From Rhizomys pruinosus (taxonomy: Eukaryota; Chordata; Mammalia; Rodentia; Spalacidae), in assembly GCA_009823505.1 (NCBI GenBank), contig VZQC01013712.1:3123111-3187110 (forward strand): a stretch of 64,000 nucleotides of DNA. Reading direction: 5' to 3'. This document shows, piece by piece, positions 33,666-45,237 of the stretch. The notes beneath the pieces were generated by a model that did not search any database, was not told the origin of the DNA, and saw nothing but the letters and a program-made list of their open reading frames with translations. The position numbers and the translations under genes were made by a program. How positions within the stretch are numbered: the first letter of the stretch is position 1; every line of letters begins with the position of its first letter.

Positions 33666-34684
33666 AGACTATGAAAAACAAAAACAAAAAACAAACAAAC
33701 AAAAAAAAAAACCATAAACAATCAAACCAAAAAGTGGGATATACCAATAACCAGCAATGGACTCCCTATTTTGGAGCTGTTGACCAGGGAGGTTCAACAG
33801 ATCCTCACACAGTACTGGCTCTTACCATTGTTTTTGGTTATCCACCAGAACTGCACAATAAGTCCCTATTACTGAAGACACTCACATACTTACATCACAG
33901 GACAGGGATATATTAAGCTGGTACTGATCTCTAAGCTTCATCTCTACTGGCTAGCTTCCATAGTCCTAGAAGATGCTGTACATGCTACTGGAAGAGTAAA
34001 ATAATCATCAGTTTTGCCCACCTGTGAGCACTGTGAGCCATAGTAACAACCAGACTGGCAAGATATACACACTGGTACAAGAGTGGCATAAATGTTATGG
34101 CAGTAACCAATCACCTTCACTTGGATTTAAGGCTCACTTCATAAGATCAGGGAAAGAATCTGTCCCTAGGCAGATTTTACTACTACTATTCTGATAAATA
34201 GACATACCATTAAACCAAATCCTAATGACTTACTGTTATATCCATAGATTAGTGCATCTCTTAACTTTGCCCAGAAAAATCTTCTTCTTGCATCAGATGG
34301 CTATTAACACAGAGAACCACAACTACTCAACTGGTAGAGAGTAAGAGACCATGGAGTTCTCAGCCTAAATGGGACATCTATATCACACTTTCATCCTGAT
34401 GTTCAGGAAACACTGAAGAAAAAGGAAGCATCAAGATTATAAGAGCCAGAGGTAGCAAATGAATAAAAGGAACCCATCTTCTCTGGACACCATGGAGCAG
34501 TAGCATATATGAACCCACAGCAGTTGTGACAGAATGCACAAGACCTGTCAAAGCCCAAGCCACACAAAAATCGAGCATGGGTAGGAGAGGTAGACAATAA
34601 ATCCCACCCTTAGATAAATATTTATTGGCAATTGATAGCTGCTGAGAGATGGAGATTCAGCTTTCTTTAAGAGTGCAATGCCTG

Positions 34685-35532
34685 TGGCTGCCCTCATTTG
34701 TGGATGCTAACACCAAATCCCCAGTTGAAAGGCAAGCTGAACAACATTATTGTTATTTCTTTTTATCTAAAGCAACTGTGCCGTTATAATGTGAATCTCT
34801 TAACAGGCTCTAGAATTGACCTATCACTTATTTTCAGACATTGTAATTACCATACATGTGTGGAAGGTACATATTCATATTTTATAGTAATATATAGTAA
34901 TATAAAATTAAAGGGAAAATGTGAATACCTAAACATATTTTAGAATTAACATACAGTTTATTCTCGGAGGTAATAATTTTGATACATTTGTGATGTTTAT
35001 ATAGAGCTATTTTGGAGCAATACAAAGGGAAAGGAACAACATAAGGAGTGAGTCAAAGAACTGACTGATACAGTTAAATTCTGCCCAAAACAACAAGCCT
35101 CTTCTGAGAAAAACTTTGGAAAGACTAAGAGAAAGATGCAAGACATGTATGGCAGAATGCATGAACTGGATTGGGGGGACAAGAAGAAGGGAATGTGTCT
35201 AAATTGGACTGAAAGATGATGTATGAGATACACAAAACATCAATAAAAGTATTTTTTTTATTTTTTTATCAGTTTTATTTATTTCTGTATGTGTATGAAT
35301 GTACTGTCTGCATGCAAGTTTGTGCACCCTTGTCGTGCAATGCTGCGGAGGTCAGAAGAGGGTCTCAGATTCCCCTGGAACTGGAGTTCTCCTGGAATTG
35401 GAGCTTCAGACGGTTCTCAGCCGCCATGTGGGTGCTGGGGATTGAACCCGGGTCCTCTGTAAGAGCGGTCGGCGCTCTTAACCACTAGGCCATCTCTCCA
35501 GCCCCAATAATAAAAGTATTTTTTAAAAAAGA
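34685..35532 (+). mobile_element. L1b 3' UTR insertion
   Basis: 5'-truncated L1 starting at the very end of ORF2 ('ccctcatttgtggatgctaa') and running through the short L1b 3' UTR to an A-rich tail. Flanked by 'gagtgcaatgcctg' (34671-34684) and 'gagtgtaatgcctg' (35533-35546), one base different. A SINE sits in its tail. Confidence 0.92.
35258..35505 (-). mobile_element. B2/B3-type SINE in the L1b tail
   Basis: Complete minus-strand copy with the internal 17-bp duplication. 'aataaaagtatttttt' is repeated at 35242-35257 and 35509-35524. Confidence 0.95.
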
Positions 35533-35614
35533 GAGTGTAATGCCTGAAAGGTTGACCAGACTCCAAATATGGCCCCACACCCATGAGCATTTGGAGAATA
35601 AAAATTAGACTCAA

Positions 35615-35860
35615 GGGGCTGGAGACATGGCCTAGCGGTTAAGAGCGCCGACTGCTCTTGCAGAGGACCCGGGTTCGATCCCCAGCACCCACATGGCGGC
35701 CGAGAGCCGTCTGAAACTCCAATTCCAGGAGAGCTCAGTTCCAGGGGAGTCCAACACCCTCTTCTTACCTCCGAGGCGTTGCACGTCATGGGTGCACAGA
35801 CTTGCATGCAGACAATACATTCATACACATATAGAAATAAATGAAATTAAAAAAAAATTT
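35615..35860 (+). mobile_element. B2/B3-type SINE with 16-bp target-site duplication
   Basis: Complete plus-strand copy: head 'ggggctggagacatggcc', perfect B box GGTTCGATCCC (35671-35681) and internal 17-bp duplication. Perfect flanks 'taaaaattagactcaa' at 35599-35614 and 35861-35876. Confidence 0.96.
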
Positions 35861-36015
35861 TAAAAATTAGACTCAATAGGCCTGTCAAAAAGGAAAAATA
35901 ATAGAGGACAAGAGGTCGGGGGTGGGTAGTGGAGTGGGAATGGAGATGTGAAAGTGGTATAATATGATCAAAACATGTTGTATGATGCTCAAAGAATCAA
36001 TAAAATGTTTTTAAA

Positions 36016-36445
36016 CAGAGCTATAAGTCTGAACAAAGAATTCTCAAAAGAAAAATGCAAATGGTTAATAAACAAAATATGTTCAACATCATTAGCCAAA
36101 AGGAAAATACAGATTAAAACTACATCTTACCCCAGTAAGAATTGCGATCATAAAGAAATAAAATGACAACAAATTCTGGTAAGAATGTCAGATAACAGGA
36201 ATCTTTATTCACTGTTGGTAGGAATGCAAACTGGTTCAACAATTTTGGAAATCAGTGTGAAGATTGCTCAAAAAAGCTATAGCAAGAATTACGATATGAC
36301 CCACTGTCACACTCCTGAGCATATACCCAAAGGACTCTATCCTACTACAGAGATAACTGCTCATTCATGTTAATTGCTGCCCTATTCACAATAGATAGAT
36401 AATGGAATCAGCCTGAAGGTCCACTAATGAGTTAATAATGACAAT

Positions 36446-36493
<48 letters not shown>

Positions 36494-36680
36494 CTATTTA
36501 GCTATAAAGAAAAATCAGAGTATATTGCAAATAAGAAACACCATAAGCAAAAGCAAAGAAACATGAAATACCCTGACAGGTCCTTTGAGAAGGAAGGAAT
36601 TATACAGGGCTATAAACTTTAAAAATCAAGTTAAACATGGAATAGGTGAATATGGTAGGTTGTTTTAATAATAGTTCCAA
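36016..36680 (+). mobile_element. old L1 ORF2 C-terminal fragment with (AT)n
   Basis: Diverged ORF2 C-terminal blocks ('acatcattagccaaaaggaa', 'ggaatgcaaactggttcaac', 'gagcatatacccaaaggact'). A pure (AT)n run is at 36447-36488. Confidence 0.75.
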
Positions 36681-36689
36681 GTTTCCCCA

Positions 36690-36846
36690 GAGATTCTTTT
36701 TTTGTATTTTTGAGACAGGTTTTCCCTGTAGCCCCAGCTGGCCTGGAACTTACTATGTAGACCAGGCTGGCCTTGAATTCTCAGAGATCTACCTGCCTCT
36801 GCTTCCCAGGTGCTGGGATTAAGAGCATGTGCCACCATGCCCAGCC
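36690..36846 (-). mobile_element. B1 SINE
   Basis: Complement of B1 in full length, from the T-rich tail to 'catgtgccaccatgcccagc'. Confidence 0.95.
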
Positions 36847-37224
36847 AAGATTCTAATACGTGCATCTCTTTATAACTTTGCCACTCATACTTTCAAATGC
36901 CAGCATTATATTTTCATGTTTTGAGTCTGCGCTTGGCCATTTGACTTGTTTCAGAAAATGTGATGACAGCAATTGTGAAGGATGAGAAGATGGTTGTACA
37001 TTGAGGCTTGTCTTCTTCGTTTGAATAAAGGAGTGAATTACTATACAGGAATCATTTGTTAACCAGAAAATACAACACAGAAAATTAACTTTGTTATTAT
37101 TATGGACAATTAAAGACTCCTTTTACTTCACATAGGTACACTAATTTAATGTGAGTCAACAGATAAGTCCTATTTGCTTCAGGAAAAGTCACTCACCTGT
37201 TGGGGGAAAAAGACCAGCACAGTG
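36847..37224. other. no recognised feature
   Basis: Single-copy-looking sequence between a B1 and a MIR. Confidence 0.4.
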
Positions 37225-37391
37225 GCACGCTTCAGAATCTGACAAATCTTCATTTCAATCCTGGCTCTATCGCATATATGGCATGTGAATTTGGACAAGT
37301 TAGTAGACTCCCTGACCCATGCTTTTCTTATCTGAGTAATGAAGTTAATAACACCTAACAGCCTTGTGTAAGGATTGAATGACCTTAATAT
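37225..37391 (+). mobile_element. MIR SINE (ancient)
   Basis: 'caatcctggctctatcgcat', 'gtgaatttggacaagttagt', 'cttatctgagtaatgaagtt' and 'gtgtaaggattgaatga' follow the mammalian MIR consensus in order. It pre-dates the rodent-specific repeats and marks old, retained sequence. Confidence 0.8.
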
Positions 37392-37411
37392 TTATTTCAT
37401 CTTCTACTTTT

Positions 37412-37797
37412 TTTAATTTTAAGGTTTTATTCTTTTTTAAATTTTATTTATTTTTTTAAAGAGGAATAGATTTTTATTAAAGATAGCAAGAATACAATGT
37501 CTCTTTAACATTTCAGTTATAAATGTTTGACTTTTGGTTTTGCTTTTTTATTTGATTTTTAATAATAAGTAATAAGTAATGAATACAAGCATCCTTCTTG
37601 TAAAACCAATTTGCAAGCAGCTATGCCCAAATTTATACAGCCCAAGGTCCCCATTGTCCAGCTGGAGGGGCTTGTATGTACAATCATGTTGCCCTTTTCT
37701 AAAGCCTAGGGAACAATCTGCGGAAGAGGGGGCGTGGTAGAATATAAGGGCTATGATTGGGTTGAATTATGAAACTACAGAAATATAGACTGGACTC
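37412..37797 (-). mobile_element. L1a 3' UTR insertion with 5' inversion
   Basis: About 37440-37692 is reverse strand (tail to about 42424 in L1a terms) and about 37693-37797 is forward strand (42308-42410). Perfect 20-bp flanks 'ttatttcatcttctactttt' occur at 37392-37411 and 37798-37817. This is the textbook structure of twin priming. It inserted at the end of the MIR. Confidence 0.92.
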
Positions 37798-37820
37798 TTA
37801 TTTCATCTTCTACTTTTAAA

Positions 37821-38050
37821 ATTTTATTTATTTTTCTATGTGTATGAGTGTACTGTCTGCATGTGGGTTTGTGCACCGTGTCGTGCAATGCCGCGGAGGT
37901 CAGAAGAGGGTCTCGGATTCCCCTGGAACTGGAGTTCTCCTGGAATTGGAGTTACACAGTTCTTAGCCGCCATGTGGGTACTGGGGATCAAACCCGGGTC
38001 CTCTGCAAGAGCAGTCGGTGCTCTTAACCGCTGGGCTATCTCTCTAGCCC
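37821..38050 (-). mobile_element. B2/B3-type SINE
   Basis: Complete minus-strand copy with the internal 17-bp duplication. Flanked by a perfect 18-bp 'tcatcttctacttttaaa' at 37803-37820 and 38051-38068, which overlaps the right target-site duplication of the L1a insertion. Confidence 0.96.
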
Positions 38051-38437
38051 TCATCTTCTACTTTTAAACATCAGAAGCAGCATTTGTTATAAGTAAAGTA
38101 CTCTAACAAAATTATTTCTCACATTTGACATTCCTTTAAATAATGTTAGTAAAGAAGGCTAATACCCTCCTCAACACATCCTAGATAGATAAGACCTACT
38201 GACAATAGGAAGTCACTAACAAAGCTAGGTCAGGGCACTAGGGGAGGCCCTCACTGTTTCTTCTCCTTTGCCACATTGTAACCCTAAAGTTAGAGGAGGA
38301 AAATTGGTATTCAATTCCTTCAAGACATACGAAAATCAATAAACATCATCAAACATATCAATGGACTGAAGGACAAAAACCACACCATCATTTCAAATGA
38401 TGCGGAGAAAGCCTTTGACAAAATCCAGCATCCTTTC

Positions 38438-40423
38438 ATGTTTAAAGTCCTGGAGGGAATTGGCCTAGAGGGATCATTCCTCAATGTAATCAAAGCCATA
38501 TACAGGAAACCCACAGCCAATATCATCCTAAATGGGGAAATGACAGAAGCATTCCCCTTGAAGGTAGGAACTCGGCAAGGCTGCCCCCTGTCACCACTCC
38601 TCTTCAATATAGTGCTGGAAACCCTTGCAAGGGCAATAAGGCAAGAAAAGGAAATTAAAGGAGTTCTAATTGGAAAAGAGGAAATCAAGCTATCCCTTTT
38701 TGCTGATGATATGATTGTCTACCTAAGGGATGCTAAGAACTCCACCAGAAAACTCCTAGAAATGATTAAGAGCTTTGGTAAAGTGGCAGGATACAAAATA
38801 AATCTAGAAAAATCAGTAGCCTTTCTTTACACCAACAACAAGCAACTGAAGAAGGACTACAAGGAGACCTTCCCACTCACAATAGCCTCAAAAACAATAA
38901 AATACCTAGGAACAAACCTAACCAAAGACACCAAGGATCTCTACAACAAAAATTTTAAACCCCTGAAAAAGGAAATTGAGGAAGACATCAGAAGATGGAC
39001 AAACCTCCCATGCTCATGGATTGGGAAAATAAATATAGTAAAAATGTCCATCCTACCCAAACTAGTGTACAGATTTAATGCAATCCCAATCAAAATCCCC
39101 AAGAGTTTCTTCACAGGCTTGGAAAAAAAAATCCTCAATTTCATTTGGAAAAACAAAAGACCCCGAATAGCCAAAGCAATCCTGAGTGAAAAGAGCAATA
39201 CAGGGGGGATCGCTATACCAGACATCAAACTATACTACAGGGCTATAGTCATAAAAACAGCTTGGTACTGGCACAAAAACAGACCAGTTGACCAATGGAA
39301 TAAAACTGAAGATCCAAACCTGAGCTCATACAATTTCAGCCACCTCATATTTGACAAGGGGGCCAAGAATACACAATGGAGGAAAGACAGCATCTTCAGC
39401 AAGTGGTGTTGGCAAAACTGGATCACCACTTGTAGAAGAATGAAATTAAACCCCTACCTCTCACCTTGTACAAAGGTCAACTCCAGATGGACCAAAGACC
39501 TCAATGTGAAACCCCAAACTCTGGAGGTGATAGAAGAGAAGCTTGGCAGCAGACTACAAGACATAGGTGTAGGAAAAGACTTCCTAAATCAGACAGCAGC
39601 TGCACAAGAAATAAGATCGACAATTGACAAATGGGACCTCATTAAACTCAAAAGCTTCTGTACATCAAAGGAAGCAATAAAGGAAGTGAGGAGAAGACCC
39701 ACAGAGTGGGAGGAAACCTTCACAGCAGATACATCTGACAAAGCATTAATTTCCAGAGTATACAAGCTACTCAAAAAACAAAGAAGAAAGAAAACAAATG
39801 AATCACTCAAAAGATGGAGCAAAGATCTGAATAGAGACTTCACAGAGGAGGAATTAGAGATGGCCGAGAAACATCTTAAGAACTGTTCAACATCTCTGAT
39901 AATTAAGGAAATGCAAATTAAAACCACTTTGAGATATCACCTTACTCCAATAAGACTGGCTAGGATCAGGAACACGAATGATACCAAATGCTGGAGAGGT
40001 TGCGGGGAAAGGGGAACACTCATCCATTGCTGGTGGGAATGTAAACTTGTACAGCCACTATGGAAAGCAGTGTGGAGAACCCTTAGAAGACTCAAAATGA
40101 GCCTTCCATTTGACCCAGTCATACCACTCCTGGGTATATACCCACAAGACACAACTTACTGCAAAGATACATGCACAGCTATGTTTATTGCAGCTCTGTT
40201 CACAATAGCAAAAAGCTGGAACCAGCCCAGGTGCCCTTCAACTGACGAGTGGATAGAGAAAATGTGGTACATGTATACAATGGAATACTATGCAGCAGTA
40301 AAGAGGGACAACATCATGAAATTTGCAGGTAAATGGATGGAGCTGGAAGACATTATGTTAAGTGAAGTAACACAGTCCCAGAAAAACAAACGACAAATGG
40401 TGTCCCTCATATGTGGATGCTAG
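38438..40423 (+). CDS. L1 ORF2p C-terminal part (reverse transcriptase and cysteine-rich end), open
   Basis: The 661-codon frame begins at the first Met, but the same frame is open from 38327, so the true start was lost by 5' truncation (full ORF2p is about 1,280 residues). Upstream residues include the RT '[12 protein letters not shown]' block (38399-38434, first catalytic Asp). Then follow '[14 protein letters not shown]' (38567-38608) and the catalytic 'FADDM' (38699-38713). The C-terminal cysteine/histidine block '[18 protein letters not shown]' (about residues 518-535) is intact. The end is 'LICGC' with TAG at 40421-40423. Endonuclease and about half of the protein are missing, and no promoter is present, so expression is unlikely. 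The lack of stops indicates a recent copy. Confidence 0.93.
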   Translation: MFKVLEGIGLEGSFLNVIKAIYRKPTANIILNGEMTEAFPLKVGTRQGCPLSPLLFNIVLETLARAIRQEKEIKGVLIGKEEIKLSLFADDMIVYLRDAKNSTRKLLEMIKSFGKVAGYKINLEKSVAFLYTNNKQLKKDYKETFPLTIASKTIKYLGTNLTKDTKDLYNKNFKPLKKEIEEDIRRWTNLPCSWIGKINIVKMSILPKLVYRFNAIPIKIPKSFFTGLEKKILNFIWKNKRPRIAKAILSEKSNTGGIAIPDIKLYYRAIVIKTAWYWHKNRPVDQWNKTEDPNLSSYNFSHLIFDKGAKNTQWRKDSIFSKWCWQNWITTCRRMKLNPYLSPCTKVNSRWTKDLNVKPQTLEVIEEKLGSRLQDIGVGKDFLNQTAAAQEIRSTIDKWDLIKLKSFCTSKEAIKEVRRRPTEWEETFTADTSDKALISRVYKLLKKQRRKKTNESLKRWSKDLNRDFTEEELEMAEKHLKNCSTSLIIKEMQIKTTLRYHLTPIRLARIRNTNDTKCWRGCGERGTLIHCWWECKLVQPLWKAVWRTLRRLKMSLPFDPVIPLLGIYPQDTTYCKDTCTAMFIAALFTIAKSWNQPRCPSTDEWIEKMWYMYTMEYYAAVKRDNIMKFAGKWMELEDIMLSEVTQSQKNKRQMVSLICGC

Positions 40424-42745
40424 TACCAACAACCCAGATATAAATATTTCTCATGGAGAGGGATGCATAGTAAAAGAACAACAACAGAAAGACTGCATCA
40501 GAAAATGGACTGAAATGGTGAATTGGGAAGGGGGGATGGGTGGGAGAGGGACACGGATGTATATTCAATCAAGGCATATTTAATTGATGTGAGTTCAGCA
40601 AGTACTCAGTTTCACCTAGACACTGTCTACAGGATACATGGTGTTTTAGGACTTAGTAAAAGTAAATATGTGTATATTAAACAACATTGGTTTACAGACT
40701 CTGATAAAAACGGTAATGCATCTGAGTTAAATGTAGATATAATTTGCTGTTGTCCACATTTGTTTTACACAAAATCTCTAGAGCAATAACTTTGGGATTG
40801 GCACATACAAATGTTCTCTATAATTTCTCTGTTGTACAGTATCACCTTGTAGCATTCTCTTTAAGATGATTTAAAGCAAAAATTAAGTTTGCTTCCCAAG
40901 TTAATCATATATAGTCACCCAAAACAACATGGGTGAATTTGATGAAATCTGTGCCTTGATTCCACCCTATAGTTATGTATAATACAACTGTCTTCTGGAG
41001 ACTCATGGGTTAAAAAAAAAGGGGGGGGGGGGTACAGACAGACATGAAACCTTCTAGTCAAGAACCTTGCAATTCAAATCTTAAAACTAACTATGGGAAG
41101 AGATTTGTTTGTTCCAACAGGACAAAATGTCACCAACTTAACGGCTGAGAAAGAAAAGATACAGCTTTGCATTGAGTAGGATGTACCAAAAAGTGGCAAC
41201 TGAAAGGTTGACCCGTCTGAACACTGAAAGGAAGAAAAGCCTCAGATTGCCATAAACATCGAACCCTTCTGTGGATCCTACATGTAACAACTATCTATAA
41301 TGAGTCCTAATGAAACTTATACCTTCTAGGTGCAACAAAGGTTTTGATATGACTTTCTTGCCTCCCCCCCCATAGAACAAGGAGAAATATGACGATGATG
41401 ATGTCATTTTCCAACTGTAAATTGGAGACAACTATTATAGAGGTAATCTCTTATAAAACCGGTAAAAATGCCTTCTTTAATTGACTAATAGACATAAGAA
41501 CTGTGAAAAGGATTATACTCTGTTCAGAACCAAATATAATACTAAAGTCCTTGGGCTATGCACTTAGGCAAAGTATATTAATGCAGGAGCTCTGACATCA
41601 GCAATGGATTGTTCTACCAGGGGGATGTTGGCCAGGGGATCCAAGGCCCCACAAAAGGTAAGGGCTCCTTGCCCCTAAGTTGGGATACCTGCAGGAGGAG
41701 AGGCGATAAGACCCTGCTGCCGAAGACCTGACGTTAACATGGGAGGGATGTATTGAGACCGCACATGCAAGGGTACAGATGGCCTCTGGAATGCCAGAGA
41801 GTGTTCCCAAAGGCCACTAAACCAATAAAGCAAATACGGGTCTCCCTGAGTCAAGCAAGACTCCACCATCAGCACCAGCTACACTTCACCTGCCTGGAAA
41901 TACTGTGCAGCAGAGGCAGCCATGTGCCTGTATATCCCAAATCTAATTGGCTGTTGGCTCTCTCCTTGGAGGAATAACCCATGGCTGATGCCACAAGCCT
42001 ACATCCTCTACAGGTTAGGAGATGTCATAAGCCACAGTAAGACCCTGTTATATTTATCAGGGGGTAAAAATGTAATTCATGAATTAACATATCATCCAAA
42101 CATATGTGTCTATGCCAAAGTAACCTACCATAACTATTAGTGCTGCTTAAATACCTATATATCTAATTGCTTGTGCTTCATTAGTAGGATCGAAAGGTTA
42201 CTCCTGAACAAACTGTCAGCCCATGAAAGGAAACAGCCAGAATTGACCAGAATCCAAGTCAACAGCTCCAGAGAGAGAGGACAGTTTTACTTCTCATCCA
42301 CCTGTGCCCCTTTTCTAAGCCTAGGGAACAATCTGCGGAAGAGGGGGCGTGGTAGAATGTAAAGGCTGCGATTGGGGTGAACGGTGAAACTACAGCGATG
42401 TAGTCTGGACACTCATTTGATCAACTTGATTGAACAAACAACCTGTCAACCTCCACTGAATGGTGGGACTGTGGGGGTTTGGGCACAACAGTCTATAGAT
42501 TGGTTTTGCACGAAGGATGCTTATACTCATGGATTATCACTTATAGCTAAAAAATGAAAAAAAAAAAACCTGAAAGATGCAGGACAGTTATGGCAGAATA
42601 CATGATCTGGGATGGGGTGGGGGTGGGGGGGAAGGGAAAGGGAAATATGCCTGATCTGAATTGGAAAATGATGTATAAAATGCACAAACCATCAATAAAA
42701 ATTAAATTAAAAAAAAATAAAAATAAAAAAATAAAAAAATAAAAT
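40424..42745 (+). other. long L1a 3' UTR
   Basis: About 2.3 kb from the ORF2 stop to the tail. A G homopolymer after an A run lies at 41014-41031 and a second G-rich polypurine tract at 42608-42640. The last ~170 bp resembles the end of the short L1b 3' UTR (53430-53550), whereas the middle ~2.1 kb has no counterpart there. It carries short sense (41753-41977, 74 codons) and antisense (41598-41810, 70 codons) frames also present in the copy at 19657-21061. Confidence 0.88.
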
Positions 42746-42789
42746 AGATGCAATAATAAAAAAAAAAAAAAAGAAATCATTGGCAAAGC

Positions 42790-44082
42790 GTGTCATCTCC
42801 ACTTAAATATTCCCAGCAGTGTTCCAAGTGTCAAAATCATCTTCCATTGAAAGCAAACAAAATCATTGGGCTGTTCTTTGACACCAACTTCCAAAATACC
42901 TTTCTTTTCTCTCTGTTAATGTCTTGCCAAATCAGTTTTACTATCATGCAGAGTTCTACTCTACCCTTACTATAATTGATTTCTCCTAATAAAACTCTGA
43001 CAAACTTCCTCCTACAAAGCAGTTCACAGGAGGAATTGCTCTAAAGCGCTAAGCTACCTCATCACGATTCAGCGAAAATTTTATCATCAAACTGCCATAT
43101 GAAATTACAGAGCTGTCATATCACATCTAAATAACAGTACTTATTAATTAATCAATAAGAATGACAGGTCTATGTGATCTTATTAAAACGGTTAGCATGT
43201 CTGTAACCTTTCCTAAAGAAACACAAAATTTAGCCTTATTTTATCCCAACTAAGGTGAAAAGCAGAAACACACATTCAAGAAAGAATATTTTGTTGTCTA
43301 GAAGTTAACTTTTCTTTAAACATCATAGCGAGGTAGGTGAAAGAGATTTATGACATTTCTAACAAAGGTACAGGACCACACCTGCCTCAGTTTCTACAAC
43401 AGCTGTATTATAATCATTCATTACCAAATAACTGAGCTACTGCTGTCTCTAATGGTAACAATCCATCACCAGTTATACTTGCCTTTCTTTCCAAGACCAA
43501 AGTTTAATTGGTTTCAATATTCCTTCTCACTTTTACCAAACCTCAGTGGAGTCATCATGAAGAACCTCATTAAGTTAATTAGCAAAAGGAAAAGAGCTAT
43601 ATTGGGTTCAGACAAGTGCTCAAGGACAAGTGTTCAACAGTGCCCCAGATCCCCCATACCATCTAGAAGAAGCTGACCAAGCAAGCAATTATGATTGGAA
43701 AGCCAAGTGAAAAGACCGGATAGTTCAAGAATGGGGGAGATGACCCGTCTTTTGTTTCTAGGAGGGGCATAGGGGTGACTAAGAAAGCTTATTCCCCTAT
43801 CAATGCACACTGGGAAGTACAGTCCCAAGCCAACTCTCAGCTTAGAATTCATACACTTTTCCTTCACTTCATGAATAGCATAGCTTCTTAATTTGGTGAC
43901 AGTGGAAAGGAAAGTTCAATCACAAAGGTTACATTTCATTTTTCCATCTGATTGAAAAGTTAGCTAGAACAAACATGATTCTGATTTAAGAAAAGTAATA
44001 GTTTCAGTTGCTATCACTTAATGCAGACTTTAATGTAGGCCCTTGACTGGCTCTAATTGAGATCACCACACTTTTTCTATCC

Positions 44083-44084
<2 letters not shown>
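42790..44084. other. no recognised feature
   Basis: Looks like single-copy DNA. A 108-codon frame at 43350-43676 has no known motif, no start context of note and no homologous block elsewhere in the window. Confidence 0.4.

Positions 44085-44126
<42 letters not shown>
44085..44126. repeat. (CA)n microsatellite
   Basis: About 20 uninterrupted CA units. Confidence 0.97.
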
Positions 44127-45235
44127 AGAAACCTATATAAAAAAAGAGAGTGACTAAAGGGAATTGACTTTGTGGATTACTGAGCATCAACCTTATACTT
44201 GTATTGCTTCTAGTGCCTCTCTGATTTCAAAGTTCTCCACTGTTGGGGGAAAGATCAGGCAGAACACTAGAAATATATAGGAAGCAGGTATTCTATCTAG
44301 CTTGCAGCCTTGGCCCAGAGAGACTCCTGTCTCAAAGTTCTGAAACCCAAAATTAAGTAACATATATCTTTTATATTTTAGGCATTGGGTTACAGGGAGA
44401 AGGAAACTTAAGTACATTCTCAAAATAAATCAAATTAATATGTTTAGAAATGAAACAAATGTTAAAATCCTCTGTCTGAAAAATCATTGCAGAAGTCTCC
44501 ATCTTATTGAAACGGAATTAAAGAAGTTTGTTAGAACAGAAGGACAGTGGCTCTAGCTGTGTTAGCAATCTAACCACAAACTTGTCAGCTGAAATTTGCT
44601 GACAGAGACAGAGGGAGAAAACATGGATTAAAATACATATTTTCCTTAAATATTTCATTTAGTTACATGACCATCTTGATTACAACTTGAATAAAATGTA
44701 CTTGTTTTGCTTCATAATTCCAAGTAGGCATTCAATTCCCTCCCTATTTATTTTTAATTTAAATGTGTTGCTTTAAGTTTTCATTCTGGTATGTATTGTA
44801 TATTGAGTATATTTCCCCTCCATACCTTCCACTCTCCCTTTTTTGTTTCTCAAAACAATTTCACTTGAATTTTGTTATATATATATCTATATCTATATAT
44901 ATTATAATATATGATTTCTTAAAAATTACAATTATTTTAAATTCTTTCCGGGAACTGGTTATATTTCACTAATAAATTACTATACAGCAATACCATAGTT
45001 TAGCTTTTAACATTACCTCATTTAGTCATCAAAATAATTTTCTGATCCTTTCTGACACTATGATTTTTCCACACTACATAGAAAGAAACAAACAGAATTA
45101 AATATTTTTTTTATAACTTCATATTGTCTTTTCCCTTAATAGATATGATATATCTGTATACTCTACCTTTTAACAAGCAAATAATCCTAGTATGAGATTT
45201 AATTTACATATAAATTCACTAACAGTTTTTGTTTA
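44127..45235. other. no recognised feature
   Basis: AT-rich. A TA-rich tract lies at 44876-44912. No gene or repeat family recognised. Confidence 0.4.
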
Positions 45236-45237
45236 GT

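Larger units (their letters stand above)
33740..36015 (+). mobile_element. Lx-like L1 3' UTR hosting three insertions
   Basis: Blocks 'atgctgtacatgctactgga', 'atggctattaacacagagaa' and 'aatatgatcaaaacatgttg' mark an old 3' UTR ending in 'caataaaatg' near 36010. It is interrupted by an L1b 3' end (34685-35532), which itself contains a SINE, and by a second SINE (35615-35860). Confidence 0.7.
38327..42745 (+). mobile_element. 5'-truncated young L1a element
   Basis: Starts abruptly within ORF2 at 'atacgaaaatcaataaac' and ends with 'caataaaaattaaattaaaa' and an A-rich tail with AATAAA-type units. Its 2.1-kb coding part is uninterrupted and its 3' UTR is about 2.3 kb. It serves as the reference for the L1a copies at 1-1600, 2130-3575, 4939-5045, 19657-21061, 25487-25919, 37412-37797 and 62680-63400. 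I did not find a convincing target-site duplication. With no 5' UTR, ORF1 or endonuclease it cannot move by itself. Confidence 0.95.

Noticed and set aside
38327..40423. Domesticated reverse-transcriptase gene
   Set aside because: The open frame continues into a normal L1 3' UTR and tail, the 5' end is an ordinary truncation, and no promoter or splice structure is visible; youth explains the intact frame.
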